Under the pieces are notes generated by a model. It was given only the letters and a program-made list of their open reading frames with translations. It did not search any database and was not told the origin of the DNA. From contig QKHS01000010.1 of assembly GCA_003249955.1 (NCBI GenBank), forward strand, positions 1-64,000: a DNA stretch of 64,000 nt, given 5' to 3'. Of the stretch, positions 28,770 through 38,111 are shown piece by piece. This DNA is from Bacteroidales bacterium. Its GTDB lineage: Bacteria > Bacteroidota > Bacteroidia > Bacteroidales > ML635J-15. The translations under genes and the position numbers were made by a program. Numbering within the stretch: position 1 is the stretch's first letter; each line of letters begins with the position of its first letter.

Positions 28770-29696
28770 ATGATGAAAATGAAAAAAATACTTATATATA
28801 TTATTCTGCTTGCATTTACAGGCAAAGCTTTTTCTCAGCAAATACCTCTTTACAGTCAGTATCTTGAAAATAATTATATTATTAATCCCGGTGTTGCAGG
28901 CTCGGAAAAAAACTATTCCCCGTTAAGATTAAGTGTGCACAAACAATGGATAGGAATTCAGGAATCGCCATCAACACAATATGTGACGTTACACCACCGG
29001 CTGGTAAATGACATTATGGGAATAGGCGGAATGATTTTTCATGATTCTTTCGGACCTATACGGATGATCGGGGTTCAGTCAACATACGCGTATCATCTTA
29101 AAGTTAATAACAAATTAAGGGTTTCGTTCGGGATAAATGCAATATTTATGCAGTATATAATGAGAATAAGCCAGGATGACTTTTATGGTTACGAGCCGAT
29201 ATTAACCCGGGAACGAACCAGTGTTACTGTTCCGGATGCTAGTTTCGGAGCATACGCTTATTCAAAAGATTACTGGGGAGGAATCTCAATTGCTCACGTT
29301 CTTCAGTCTAAAATGAAGATTACCGGAACCTGGATGGACAACTCAAATAAAATGGTCAGACACTATTTCATTATGGGAGGCTACAAGTTCTCCTTTCCCG
29401 GGCAGTATAACCTGGAAGTTGAGCCATCTTTTTTAATGAAATTTACAGAAACAACTCCGCTTCAGACAGATGTAAACGTTAAGTTACGTATAAACAAAAG
29501 ATTTTATACAGGTTTATCTGTCCGTGCAGGTGATTCGTTTGTAACTATGTTCGGTTTCACTTTCGAAGATTACTTCTTCGGAATGTCATATGACTTTACT
29601 TTCAGCGATTTGTCAGCACATACAGTTGGTTCCCAGGAGCTTATTTTCGGATGGAATCTCGGGATAAAAACAAAGCAGGGAAGAGCATTTTATTAA
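28770..29696 (+). CDS. PorP/SprF family T9SS membrane protein
   Basis: QQIPLYSQYLENNYIINPGVAGSEKNYSPLRLSVHKQWIGIQESPSTQ. Confidence 0.93.
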   Translation: MMKMKKILIYIILLAFTGKAFSQQIPLYSQYLENNYIINPGVAGSEKNYSPLRLSVHKQWIGIQESPSTQYVTLHHRLVNDIMGIGGMIFHDSFGPIRMIGVQSTYAYHLKVNNKLRVSFGINAIFMQYIMRISQDDFYGYEPILTRERTSVTVPDASFGAYAYSKDYWGGISIAHVLQSKMKITGTWMDNSNKMVRHYFIMGGYKFSFPGQYNLEVEPSFLMKFTETTPLQTDVNVKLRINKRFYTGLSVRAGDSFVTMFGFTFEDYFFGMSYDFTFSDLSAHTVGSQELIFGWNLGIKTKQGRAFY

Positions 29697-29724
29697 TAAA
29701 TGAAATTATTTTATTTTTTATAAG

Positions 29725-29751
29725 TTTGTATCAAAATTTAATTTATATTTG
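29725..29751 (+). promoter_or_regulatory. Possible Bacteroidota promoter (TTTG ... TATATTTG)
   Basis: TATATTTG at 29744-29751 fits TAnnTTTG; upstream TTTG at 29725, spacing shorter than usual. Confidence 0.4.
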
Positions 29752-29799
29752 TAACTAAGTGAAAATTGTTGTTTATACCAATATTTTAACCGCCTTCAT

Positions 29800-30717
29800 A
29801 TGAAAAGATTTTTACTTGGCTTTGCCTTTTTAGTTCTCGCAACAACAGGATACGTTAGTGCGCAGCAACTTCCTTTATACAGTCAGTATATGCTAAACGA
29901 TTTCTTTATCAATCCTGCAATTGCCGGAAGCAAAGAATATTCGCCTGTATTATTAAGTATTCACAAACAATGGATAGGGATTAAAGATTCTCCTTCTACC
30001 CAAACACTGAGCGGGCACACAATGTTATCAAACAATAACGTTGGTATCGGAGCAATTATCTTTAATGATGATTTTGGCCCGGAGAGTCGTATTGGAATTC
30101 AGGCAATTTATTCTTACCATTTCCATATCGACAGGTTGAATAAGATTTCTCTCGGTTTAGCTGCAACAGCATTTCAGTATAAAATGGATCAAAGATTTTT
30201 TACGTTGACAATTTATGATGATCCTGCAATAACATATATGGTTGAAAAAACTATCGTTCCTGATGCTACTTTTGGCGTTTATGCTTATGGTAAAAAATAT
30301 TATGCCGGTATTACTGCTGCTGATCTTTTCCAGTCAAAATTAAAAATAAACCGTAATCTTGATGATAATAAAATGGTTCGTCACTATTTTGTAATGGGCG
30401 GATATAAATTCGATTTCCCGAATTCACCACAGTTACAGATAGAACCGTCATTATTAATGAAGATGACTGAAATTACTCCTCCGCAGTTTGATATCAATCT
30501 CAAAATGTATTATGACAAAGACTATTGGTTTGGAATGTCTATTCGTCCCGGAGACTCTTTTATAACAGCAATAGGTTTCAAACATAACCAGTATTATTTC
30601 GGTTATGCATATGACTTCACTTTCAGCGATTTATCATCTTATACTTTCGGATCACAGGAAATAATCTTCGGCGTTAACATTGGTGAAAATGTACGCAGAA
30701 GCCGTTCATTCTTCTAG
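29800..30717 (+). CDS. PorP/SprF family T9SS membrane protein
   Basis: QQLPLYSQYMLNDFFINPAIAGSKEYSPVLLSIHKQWIGIKDSPSTQ; paralogue of preceding gene. Confidence 0.93.
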   Translation: MKRFLLGFAFLVLATTGYVSAQQLPLYSQYMLNDFFINPAIAGSKEYSPVLLSIHKQWIGIKDSPSTQTLSGHTMLSNNNVGIGAIIFNDDFGPESRIGIQAIYSYHFHIDRLNKISLGLAATAFQYKMDQRFFTLTIYDDPAITYMVEKTIVPDATFGVYAYGKKYYAGITAADLFQSKLKINRNLDDNKMVRHYFVMGGYKFDFPNSPQLQIEPSLLMKMTEITPPQFDINLKMYYDKDYWFGMSIRPGDSFITAIGFKHNQYYFGYAYDFTFSDLSSYTFGSQEIIFGVNIGENVRRSRSFF

Positions 30718-30745
30718 ACCAGAGAAATCAATACTATAAACACAT

Positions 30746-30774
30746 AAAAAAAACCGGAGTTTCCGGTTTTTTTT
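30746..30774. terminator. Bidirectional intrinsic terminator
   Basis: AAAAAAACCGGAGTTTCCGGTTTTTTTT between convergent genes. Confidence 0.85.
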
Positions 30775-31369
30775 ATGTTGTCTTTAAAATATTACCAATA
30801 TAATCAAGCAGTTCTTCTTTACCATTTCCGCTTACCGAAGAAGTAATAAAAATTTCAGGAAGAGTTTCCCACGTTTCCGACAATACGGTTTTATAATTAT
30901 CTATATTTTCTTTTAGTTTTCCTGTTCCTGTTTTGTCTGCTTTGGTAAAAACTATGCAAAACGGGACAGAGTTACTTCCCAGCCAGTACATATAGTCAAT
31001 ATCAATTTTCTGGGCAGGAATACGGCTATCAATAAGTACAAAAAGGCAGACCAGATTCTTCCTTTTCAGAATGTACGAATTTATCATTTTAATAAATTTT
31101 TCACGTAAAGTCTTTGGAACTTTGGCATATCCGTAACCAGGTAAATCGACCAGATACCACTGTTTATTAATAACAAAATGGTTTATTTTCTGAGTTTTTC
31201 CGGGACTTGATGAAATCTTTGCAAGTCCCTTATTGTTTGTAAGCATATTTATCAACGACGACTTCCCGACATTAGACCTGCCAATAAACGCTATTTCGTT
31301 CAGATCATCATCCGGGCACTTCGTAAAGTCCTCATTTGACATCAAATACTCTGCATTTTTTATTATCAT
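30773..31369 (-). CDS. engB: Ribosome biogenesis GTP-binding protein YihA/YsxC
   Basis: GRSNVGKSSLINMLTNNKGLAKISSSPGKTQKINHF, DLPGYGYAKVPK, FTKADK. Confidence 0.96.
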   Translation of the reverse strand: MIIKNAEYLMSNEDFTKCPDDDLNEIAFIGRSNVGKSSLINMLTNNKGLAKISSSPGKTQKINHFVINKQWYLVDLPGYGYAKVPKTLREKFIKMINSYILKRKNLVCLFVLIDSRIPAQKIDIDYMYWLGSNSVPFCIVFTKADKTGTGKLKENIDNYKTVLSETWETLPEIFITSSVSGNGKEELLDYIGNILKTT

Positions 31370-31380
31370 AAGTTTCTGTT

Positions 31381-32721
31381 TTATCTCGTGAGAATTTTCT
31401 CAAGTTCATTGTAAAGTTTTTCCTCGTTAAAAGGCTTTGCAACAATATTCATATCTTTGTCAACAAGAAACATCGAAGGGGTTGCATAAATTGCATAGTT
31501 AACAACAATTTCACTATCCCAGCCTTTGTAATCGCAAATAACATCCCAGGGCATCTGATTTTCTTCAAGAAAGTTTTTTAATGCGGTCTCATCTGAATCC
31601 AGACTAACAGCAACAATATCAATTTTTGCTTCCTTAAAAATATTCCCTGCTGCTGCAAGCCTTGGCATTGTAACCTGACAGTGTTCGCACCATGTAGCCC
31701 AGAAAATTATCAAAGTGTAGTCCGATTTCATATCGGAAAGCCTGAAGTCCTTACCCGATATAGCATTAGCTGAGAAATCAGGAGCCTTCTTTCCTACCGA
31801 TAGTTCTGTATTACTTTTAATCCTTAGCTTAAGACTTTCGTTATCATCACTGCACACATCACCAAATTCAAGACTTAATTCTGCTGCAGGTTCATCCAGA
31901 CCCAACGACTCAAAACCGGTAAGTATATATTCAAACAAAAAACTGAAAATCCTGGGATCTTCAAAAAAAACATAATCCAGAACTTCCTTACCTGCCAGAT
32001 AATAAGTATTTGGATCATTACTCTTAAACAGTTTGAAGTAATTTAAAACGACATTGGTGTAAGCATCCGAATTAAGAAGAGCCACATCATTCATCTTAAA
32101 ACTTTTCAGATAGTTTTTCTTAAGAAACTCGTTCTTTTCATAATCATTTAACTTTGCCGACACCGTAAGTTCCTTAAAACAAACCAGATATCTTCCGGCA
32201 AAACTGTCAGGATTTTGCTTAATAACTTTATCAACATTCCTGTTTTTGAGCTTTATTTCGCTGGCCAGTTCTGCCTCCGCTTTTCTCCTGAATTTTCCAT
32301 CCGGATATATTTCTGTCAATTGACTAAGAACATCTATTTTATAATCGAAAATATAATTCTCAACTATATAAGAATATAGTTGTGTATTTTCTTCGGATCT
32401 TACAACCTTTAAATTGTATTGCGGATTTTCAATTTTAGTAGAAATCTCAATATCTTCATTATTATAAATCAAATCGAAATAATCCTGAGTATCAAGAAAT
32501 ATTCTGTACAGTCCTACAGGTTGTTCATCCAGATTATATGTAAAACTGCCGTTCAAATCGGTTCTTATTGTTTCTACGACCTTACTTTCATCTCCAAACT
32601 GTGAACACAGATTTACTTCCCGACGCATATATCCTTCTATCCTGCCTTTAAGTGTGTATTGAGCAGTTGCAGCCAAACTCCCCAGCAGAAATATTACAAC
32701 CAAATATTTTTTCATATTCAT
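31381..32721 (-). CDS. TlpA-like thioredoxin-fold protein
   Basis: C-terminal FWATWCEHCQVTMPRLAAA redox motif. Confidence 0.9.
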   Translation of the reverse strand: MNMKKYLVVIFLLGSLAATAQYTLKGRIEGYMRREVNLCSQFGDESKVVETIRTDLNGSFTYNLDEQPVGLYRIFLDTQDYFDLIYNNEDIEISTKIENPQYNLKVVRSEENTQLYSYIVENYIFDYKIDVLSQLTEIYPDGKFRRKAEAELASEIKLKNRNVDKVIKQNPDSFAGRYLVCFKELTVSAKLNDYEKNEFLKKNYLKSFKMNDVALLNSDAYTNVVLNYFKLFKSNDPNTYYLAGKEVLDYVFFEDPRIFSFLFEYILTGFESLGLDEPAAELSLEFGDVCSDDNESLKLRIKSNTELSVGKKAPDFSANAISGKDFRLSDMKSDYTLIIFWATWCEHCQVTMPRLAAAGNIFKEAKIDIVAVSLDSDETALKNFLEENQMPWDVICDYKGWDSEIVVNYAIYATPSMFLVDKDMNIVAKPFNEEKLYNELEKILTR

Positions 32722-32751
32722 AATAATGAGACATCAAAAATAAACTATATT

Positions 32752-32796
32752 ATTAAAAAAAAGGCTGCAACTGAATAATTTCATATGCAGCCTTCA
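32752..32796 (-). terminator. Intrinsic terminator of 32813..35230
   Basis: AAGGCTGCA...TGCAGCCTT followed on the minus strand by a T run. Confidence 0.7.
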
Positions 32797-32812
32797 ATAA
32801 TATTACAGAGAC

Positions 32813-35230
32813 CTACTTTTTGCAGGCATCACAATACATGCTCTTTACTCTGGTATTGGCAAATGTCTGGACAGACAATTTATCTCCGGCAAATAGTTTA
32901 CAGAAATAGTCTTTATCCTGGTTCTTGACTTTTTCCAAAGCATAATAGAAATTATTGGAATGAACTTTATATTCTACTTTTGAGCAAACAGACACGTAGG
33001 TTGTAAGTAAAACCAAAGGTACGCGGTCATCATAAATCCATGGTTCCAGCAATTTTATTGCATATTCGTAATCTGCATGATTAATAAAAATACTGGCAAG
33101 TTTCAAAGAGTTTTCCCATGTCAGTTCATCAAATCTTATTATTTCCTTAATTTTTGCAAGGCTCTTTATTACCAATGGATGATCATATCCAAGTGAATCC
33201 TTGTAAATATCCATAATCTGATACTGAAGTTCAATGTTTAAAAGGTCCACAAGATCAACATTTATAGGAGTATTATAAATCTTGTCTATTCTTGCCTGAA
33301 GCTTATCCGTAGTATTGGTATTTTCAAGATCCGAAACAGTAACTTCGCATAAAATGTCATTATAATCAACATAAATGTTCGCATTATCCAATTGGTAAAG
33401 ATCATCAACTTTTGTCATATAGTCCTCATCCAGAACATCCATAAATACAAACTGGGTTAACCATATCTTATTCATATTAAGTCCTACGTACTCTCTGCCC
33501 TGAGGAATTCTCATGTCAGAAACAGCCTTTTCGTTATAACGGCCTTCAACAACTCTCTTAAGAATATATTTTTGTATTGAGAGAGCAAGATCCAACTGGT
33601 TTGCATCAACAGCTTTGTTAAACTGATCTACAACATAACGCTGTTCTTTTTCTCCGTCAATATCGTAAGTAATCCAGATCGTAACATCGGCATAACGATG
33701 ATTTGCCAGAAGAAACTCCATTTCTGTTGATTTTGAGTTAACATAAGCAACTGCGGCATCAAGATCCATTTCACATACTGCATCATAAATAGTTCCTTTT
33801 GCATCAGCCTGTAAATCTTTAAGGTTAGGAGCTGTTACTATTGAATCAACAATACTTGCATTCTGGTTTTCCTCTAAAGCCTTAACAATGCTCTGAGCTC
33901 TTTTTTTCTGCAAAACGGCATTCTCACTCTGTGTACCTTCAAGTGAAGAGTATGCAGAGATAAATATTTTATTGATAATAAAATCAGGTTCGTTCAAAGC
34001 TGCCAAAACAGGAACCATATCATCAGGTTTGTAATTAAATTTACCCTGCTCGAAAGGAATTCTGAAGTTTAATTCTGTTGAAGTTGCAGTAGGAGCATAT
34101 TCAGGAACACCTGCAGGCAGAAGAGTATCCGGTAATAATCCGATTTTGGGAACAAAGTCATATATTTTTTTGTCAACCCATGACTGTGGAATATTTGCAC
34201 ACACAGATTTTTCTTTAACAACCATTAAATTAATCTCAACATCTTCAGGTTTAAATTCAAGTGGCAATTCGCCCAAAACAACTTCTAGTTTTGTAACTTT
34301 ATTTTTCTTCCCTTCTCCCTGAGCCTGATTGTTCTTATAAATCTTTTTCGACCACATACGTTTGGTCATATAACCTATATTTACATTAGAGTAATCTGCA
34401 ATATTCTGACTCTTACATTTATCAAACTGATTTTTCTGAACAATATCAACAGCCAGAGCATCTTTTTTACCCTTCATAAATCTGCGGAACTTCTTTAAGT
34501 CATTGTATTTAAATACAATTTCGCCATTGTCATTAATCGACAATCCCTGTTGTAAATCAACAAGATCCGGCATTTTACGGCTTGTTTTTTTACATACTTT
34601 ATCATCATATGGCTGAAGTCCGTATGCTTTTGTTGTAGGAGGTACAATAAGTTCTCCCTCGGCATAACCTGAATATGATAACGATGCATAGTTCCCCATA
34701 TAAACAGATACAAAAACCTTTTTACCTGTTTCATCTACTTTTCCGCTTACACCTGCAAAGAAGTATTTCTGTGCCAATAAGTCTTTTGAATATTTTCCGG
34801 TTTTCCATCTTTCCAGAATCTGGTCTGCCAGTGATTCATAAGATATATACTCATTGGAGACCCTGATTGTAATACGACCTACAACTTCAGCTCCAATACC
34901 TGTTCCACCTGCAGCAATAAGTCTGTCCCTAACAGTTTTATAAGCCCCGCGTCCGTCAAGACTGGCTTCCTGAGATTCTGCCATCATAATTGCATGCTCT
35001 CTGGCAGGTTTAATAAAGAAATCATGTGTTTCAAACCCTTCAAGGCCCAATGAATCCATAAAAGTATTAATTTTATAGATCATTACATCCTGAAACAGTT
35101 TTTCATTAAATGCTGTAGGGTTAATGGGATCGGTAGAATAAATATCGCCGTCCATAAATGTCTTTTGAGCTTGCAAATTCACTGAAATAGCAAGCATTGC
35201 GGTAACAATAAAAATAAAAAGCCTTCTCAT
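32813..35230 (-). CDS. Large secreted hypothetical protein (OmpA-like stretch)
   Basis: Signal peptide; INKIFISAYSSLEGTQSENAVLQKKRAQSIVKALEE resembles OmpA-family region. Confidence 0.75.
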   Translation of the reverse strand: MRRLFIFIVTAMLAISVNLQAQKTFMDGDIYSTDPINPTAFNEKLFQDVMIYKINTFMDSLGLEGFETHDFFIKPAREHAIMMAESQEASLDGRGAYKTVRDRLIAAGGTGIGAEVVGRITIRVSNEYISYESLADQILERWKTGKYSKDLLAQKYFFAGVSGKVDETGKKVFVSVYMGNYASLSYSGYAEGELIVPPTTKAYGLQPYDDKVCKKTSRKMPDLVDLQQGLSINDNGEIVFKYNDLKKFRRFMKGKKDALAVDIVQKNQFDKCKSQNIADYSNVNIGYMTKRMWSKKIYKNNQAQGEGKKNKVTKLEVVLGELPLEFKPEDVEINLMVVKEKSVCANIPQSWVDKKIYDFVPKIGLLPDTLLPAGVPEYAPTATSTELNFRIPFEQGKFNYKPDDMVPVLAALNEPDFIINKIFISAYSSLEGTQSENAVLQKKRAQSIVKALEENQNASIVDSIVTAPNLKDLQADAKGTIYDAVCEMDLDAAVAYVNSKSTEMEFLLANHRYADVTIWITYDIDGEKEQRYVVDQFNKAVDANQLDLALSIQKYILKRVVEGRYNEKAVSDMRIPQGREYVGLNMNKIWLTQFVFMDVLDEDYMTKVDDLYQLDNANIYVDYNDILCEVTVSDLENTNTTDKLQARIDKIYNTPINVDLVDLLNIELQYQIMDIYKDSLGYDHPLVIKSLAKIKEIIRFDELTWENSLKLASIFINHADYEYAIKLLEPWIYDDRVPLVLLTTYVSVCSKVEYKVHSNNFYYALEKVKNQDKDYFCKLFAGDKLSVQTFANTRVKSMYCDACKK

Positions 35231-35332
35231 TTACGATATTTTATTAGGTTAATATTATTTTTGCCTAAAAATAACAATTATCTTTAATCTAAAAAACATT
35301 TATTTGTTTTTGCTATTAACATGTTTTAAACC

Positions 35333-35713
35333 ATGTTTGAAAACCTTAGAATTGATAAATACTTATGGGCTGTGCGCGTTTTCAAGACACGGAATATCGC
35401 TACAGAAGAATGTAAAAAAGGCCGTGTTCTTATAGATACATTTCCGGTAAAACCTTCCCGCACAATAAAGACAGGAGACATAATACAAATAAAGGTTCCA
35501 CCTGTATTAAGAACATTTAAGGTACTGGGCTTAATCGACAAAAGAGTATCTGCTGTTATTGCAAAAGATTATGTCCTGGAAACTACTCCCGAAAGCGAGT
35601 TTGAAAAACTGAAGCTTGCCAGAAATACATATGTTCAACACGACAAAGGTGCCGGAAGACCGACAAAAAAGTCAAGAAGATTAATTGAAAAATTTAAAGA
35701 TGACGAAATATGA
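35333..35713 (+). CDS. hslR: S4-domain RNA-binding protein (Hsp15-like)
   Basis: LRIDKYLWAVRVFKTRNIATEECKKGRVLIDTFPVKPSRTIKTGDIIQIK. Confidence 0.88.
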   Translation: MFENLRIDKYLWAVRVFKTRNIATEECKKGRVLIDTFPVKPSRTIKTGDIIQIKVPPVLRTFKVLGLIDKRVSAVIAKDYVLETTPESEFEKLKLARNTYVQHDKGAGRPTKKSRRLIEKFKDDEI

Positions 35714-36255
35714 TAATTGCAGAACAAAAAAGAAAAGAAAATATTATCGAATATATAATTTATATCCGTCAGATTCAGGATATAATAAGAGCTGTCGATT
35801 TTGACATTCAGGCTCTTGACAAAATGATAATTAATGAATTCACTGTTAGTGAAAAGATAAAAATAAAAATCCGTCAGTGGTATGCCGATTTAATAATCAG
35901 CATGAAGGAGCAAAAAATTGAAAAAGAAGGAGATCTTGATTTTATTAACAGTTTAATTGATAGTCTGGAAAATCTGCATAATGAATTATTAAGCAATTCA
36001 GAAGAATATAAGCATGCCGAATTATACCGCTGGGCAAAGCCTAATATTGAAGAATTCAGAGTGCTCTCAGGAAAAACACAATCTTCAGACATAAGAGTAT
36101 GCATTGATGCTCTTCATAGCCTGTTCCTGCTTAGGATAAAGAAAGAAAACGTTTCTGATGAAACCATGCAGGCAATGCAGACTTTCAGTAATCTTCTGGC
36201 TCACATTGCATTAAAATTCAGGGAAAAAGAAAATCAGATATCTGCCGGATTTTAA
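35710..36255 (+). CDS. DUF4924-like protein
   Basis: MIIAEQKRKENIIEYIIYIRQIQDIIRAVDFD; 4-nt ATGA overlap with hslR. Confidence 0.75.
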   Translation: MIIAEQKRKENIIEYIIYIRQIQDIIRAVDFDIQALDKMIINEFTVSEKIKIKIRQWYADLIISMKEQKIEKEGDLDFINSLIDSLENLHNELLSNSEEYKHAELYRWAKPNIEEFRVLSGKTQSSDIRVCIDALHSLFLLRIKKENVSDETMQAMQTFSNLLAHIALKFREKENQISAGF

Positions 36256-37286
36256 TTGTAATCAGGATCATATTCCGACAAATTCAATATTTTCTGGTAA
36301 TCTGTTTCATCCATCAGTTCGGGTAAAGTAATATTATTATTCTGCACATAAGATTTCACGATCTGCAGGCCAATCCAGTTTGCAGTTCTTGGCGGACTAT
36401 CCGGTCCGAATTGTGCGGTAAAAGGAGCACTCTCCACAAACTTTCGGATAGTAAAATAATCTGTAACAAAAAGTAACTTGTTCTCAATAATGGCTGTCCA
36501 CATATCCCTTTCAAACTTTTTGCAGAATTTCAATTGATCTTCAGTATATTTATTTATTCTGGATTCTTCAAAATGAGGGAACATTGCATGCAGAAAATAC
36601 AGCCTGCGACCGTTATAAATCATATACTCCAGCAGATTTTCGTTTTTCGGGATAAACGGATATTCATCATCTGCCCATGCGGTCATAACATCAACGGCAA
36701 TCTGTTCACGGGTCATTTCCATCTTTGAATATTCAGGGATATCCAGCATATTGTACAATTCGCAATCACTACCCAGATATTTATCCAGACCTATCCCGAT
36801 AAATCCTCCGGTTACGACAACCGAGTGATTAAATCCCGCAACAAAAGACACAATTCTTGGGATTTTAACTTCCGGCCGGTAGTATAAAAGATGTTTAAAC
36901 CCGCCGGTAAGTTCCTCATTGGTTTTACTCATATCCTTATATAATTGTCCCACGGTTTTTGTGGCCTCAGTAACTGAATAATCGTTAAGAAAAGTTTGCA
37001 AATAAGTAAGATACGAAGAATTTTCCACCCCTCCTATTCCGATTATCTCGTAATTATAAACCTCGAAAAACTCTGAATATTTCTCATTAAGTTTCTCAAT
37101 ATTTTTATACGGATCTCCTTCCGGGACATTCTGCAACTCAAGATCAAACCGTTCAACTTCAACAGTCAGGTCAATATCCGAGACATCCACATCCAAAGGA
37201 TCTCTGCCAACAAAATATCTTACCACAAAAAAAACAGCCACAGCGAGAATTACTAAAGCTGCTATGTAAATTAAATTCTTCTTCAT
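36252..37286 (-). CDS. gldB: Gliding motility lipoprotein GldB-like
   Basis: DVDVSDIDLTVEVERFDLELQNV... typical GldB opening; located near nadE. Confidence 0.8.
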   Translation of the reverse strand: MKKNLIYIAALVILAVAVFFVVRYFVGRDPLDVDVSDIDLTVEVERFDLELQNVPEGDPYKNIEKLNEKYSEFFEVYNYEIIGIGGVENSSYLTYLQTFLNDYSVTEATKTVGQLYKDMSKTNEELTGGFKHLLYYRPEVKIPRIVSFVAGFNHSVVVTGGFIGIGLDKYLGSDCELYNMLDIPEYSKMEMTREQIAVDVMTAWADDEYPFIPKNENLLEYMIYNGRRLYFLHAMFPHFEESRINKYTEDQLKFCKKFERDMWTAIIENKLLFVTDYFTIRKFVESAPFTAQFGPDSPPRTANWIGLQIVKSYVQNNNITLPELMDETDYQKILNLSEYDPDYN

Positions 37287-37312
37287 TTTTAATATTACAT
37301 GAAAAATATTAT

Positions 37313-37320
37313 TATTTTTG
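37313..37320 (+). promoter_or_regulatory. Possible -7 element TATTTTTG
   Basis: Matches TAnnTTTG upstream of 37358 CDS. Confidence 0.35.
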
Positions 37321-37357
37321 TACCTATTGAATTACTAATTTTAAAAACCATAAAGAT

Positions 37358-38047
37358 ATGAAAAAAATTATTGTATGCATATTAGCTGTTGTTTTAACAG
37401 GAAATATTTTTGCTCAGAAAATATCAGGCGGATTATTTGTTGGCCCGACTATGTCGTGGATGAGTACCGACAGTAAAACAATAACAACTGAAGGGATGAA
37501 GTTCGGGTACAATTTCGGAGCACTTATGGATATCAACCTGACAGACAATTTCGCATTCTCTACAGGAATTCAGTTTAACAATATGGGTGGCAACGTTAAA
37601 TTTGTTAACGGAGCTTACAATATTACTCCTGACGAAGGTGTTGCTTATGATACATTATCAGCCGGCAGTGAAATTAATTACAATCTTAATTACCTTGCTA
37701 TTCCTGTAGGTTTTAAAGGCAAAACAAACGAAATAGGATACCTTACTTATTTCCTTAAAGCCGGAGTAACACCATTAATTAATATCAAAGCTCTGGGAAA
37801 CATTGGTGCAGATGAAAAAATTCTTCTCGGAAAAGAAATAAATTTAATTAATGCAGGCTGGCATATTGGCGGTGGTGCCGAATATTCTCTTTCAGGAAAC
37901 ACCAGAGTTCTGTTTGAAATACTTTATACCGGCGGGTTACTTGATATAGACAGTTCGGATGTTTTCACAACTGCTGCATTGGATGCAAAAACAAATCCTA
38001 AAGTTGTACTAAGCGACATCCATTTAAAAGTTGGTATTTTATTCTAA
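37358..38047 (+). CDS. PorT-like outer-membrane beta-barrel protein
   Basis: Signal peptide; KISGGLFVGPTMSWMSTDSKT...GYNFGALMDINLTDNFAFSTGIQF. Confidence 0.75.
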   Translation: MKKIIVCILAVVLTGNIFAQKISGGLFVGPTMSWMSTDSKTITTEGMKFGYNFGALMDINLTDNFAFSTGIQFNNMGGNVKFVNGAYNITPDEGVAYDTLSAGSEINYNLNYLAIPVGFKGKTNEIGYLTYFLKAGVTPLINIKALGNIGADEKILLGKEINLINAGWHIGGGAEYSLSGNTRVLFEILYTGGLLDIDSSDVFTTAALDAKTNPKVVLSDIHLKVGILF

Positions 38048-38070
38048 AATATTTTTTCAATAAACAATAC

Positions 38071-38098
38071 GCCCGGCCGTTTTTCAGTCGGGCTTTTT
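38071..38098 (+). terminator. Intrinsic terminator
   Basis: GCCCGGCCGTTTTTCAGTCGGGCTTTTT. Confidence 0.65.
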
Positions 38099-38111
38099 AA
38101 TTATCAAAATT

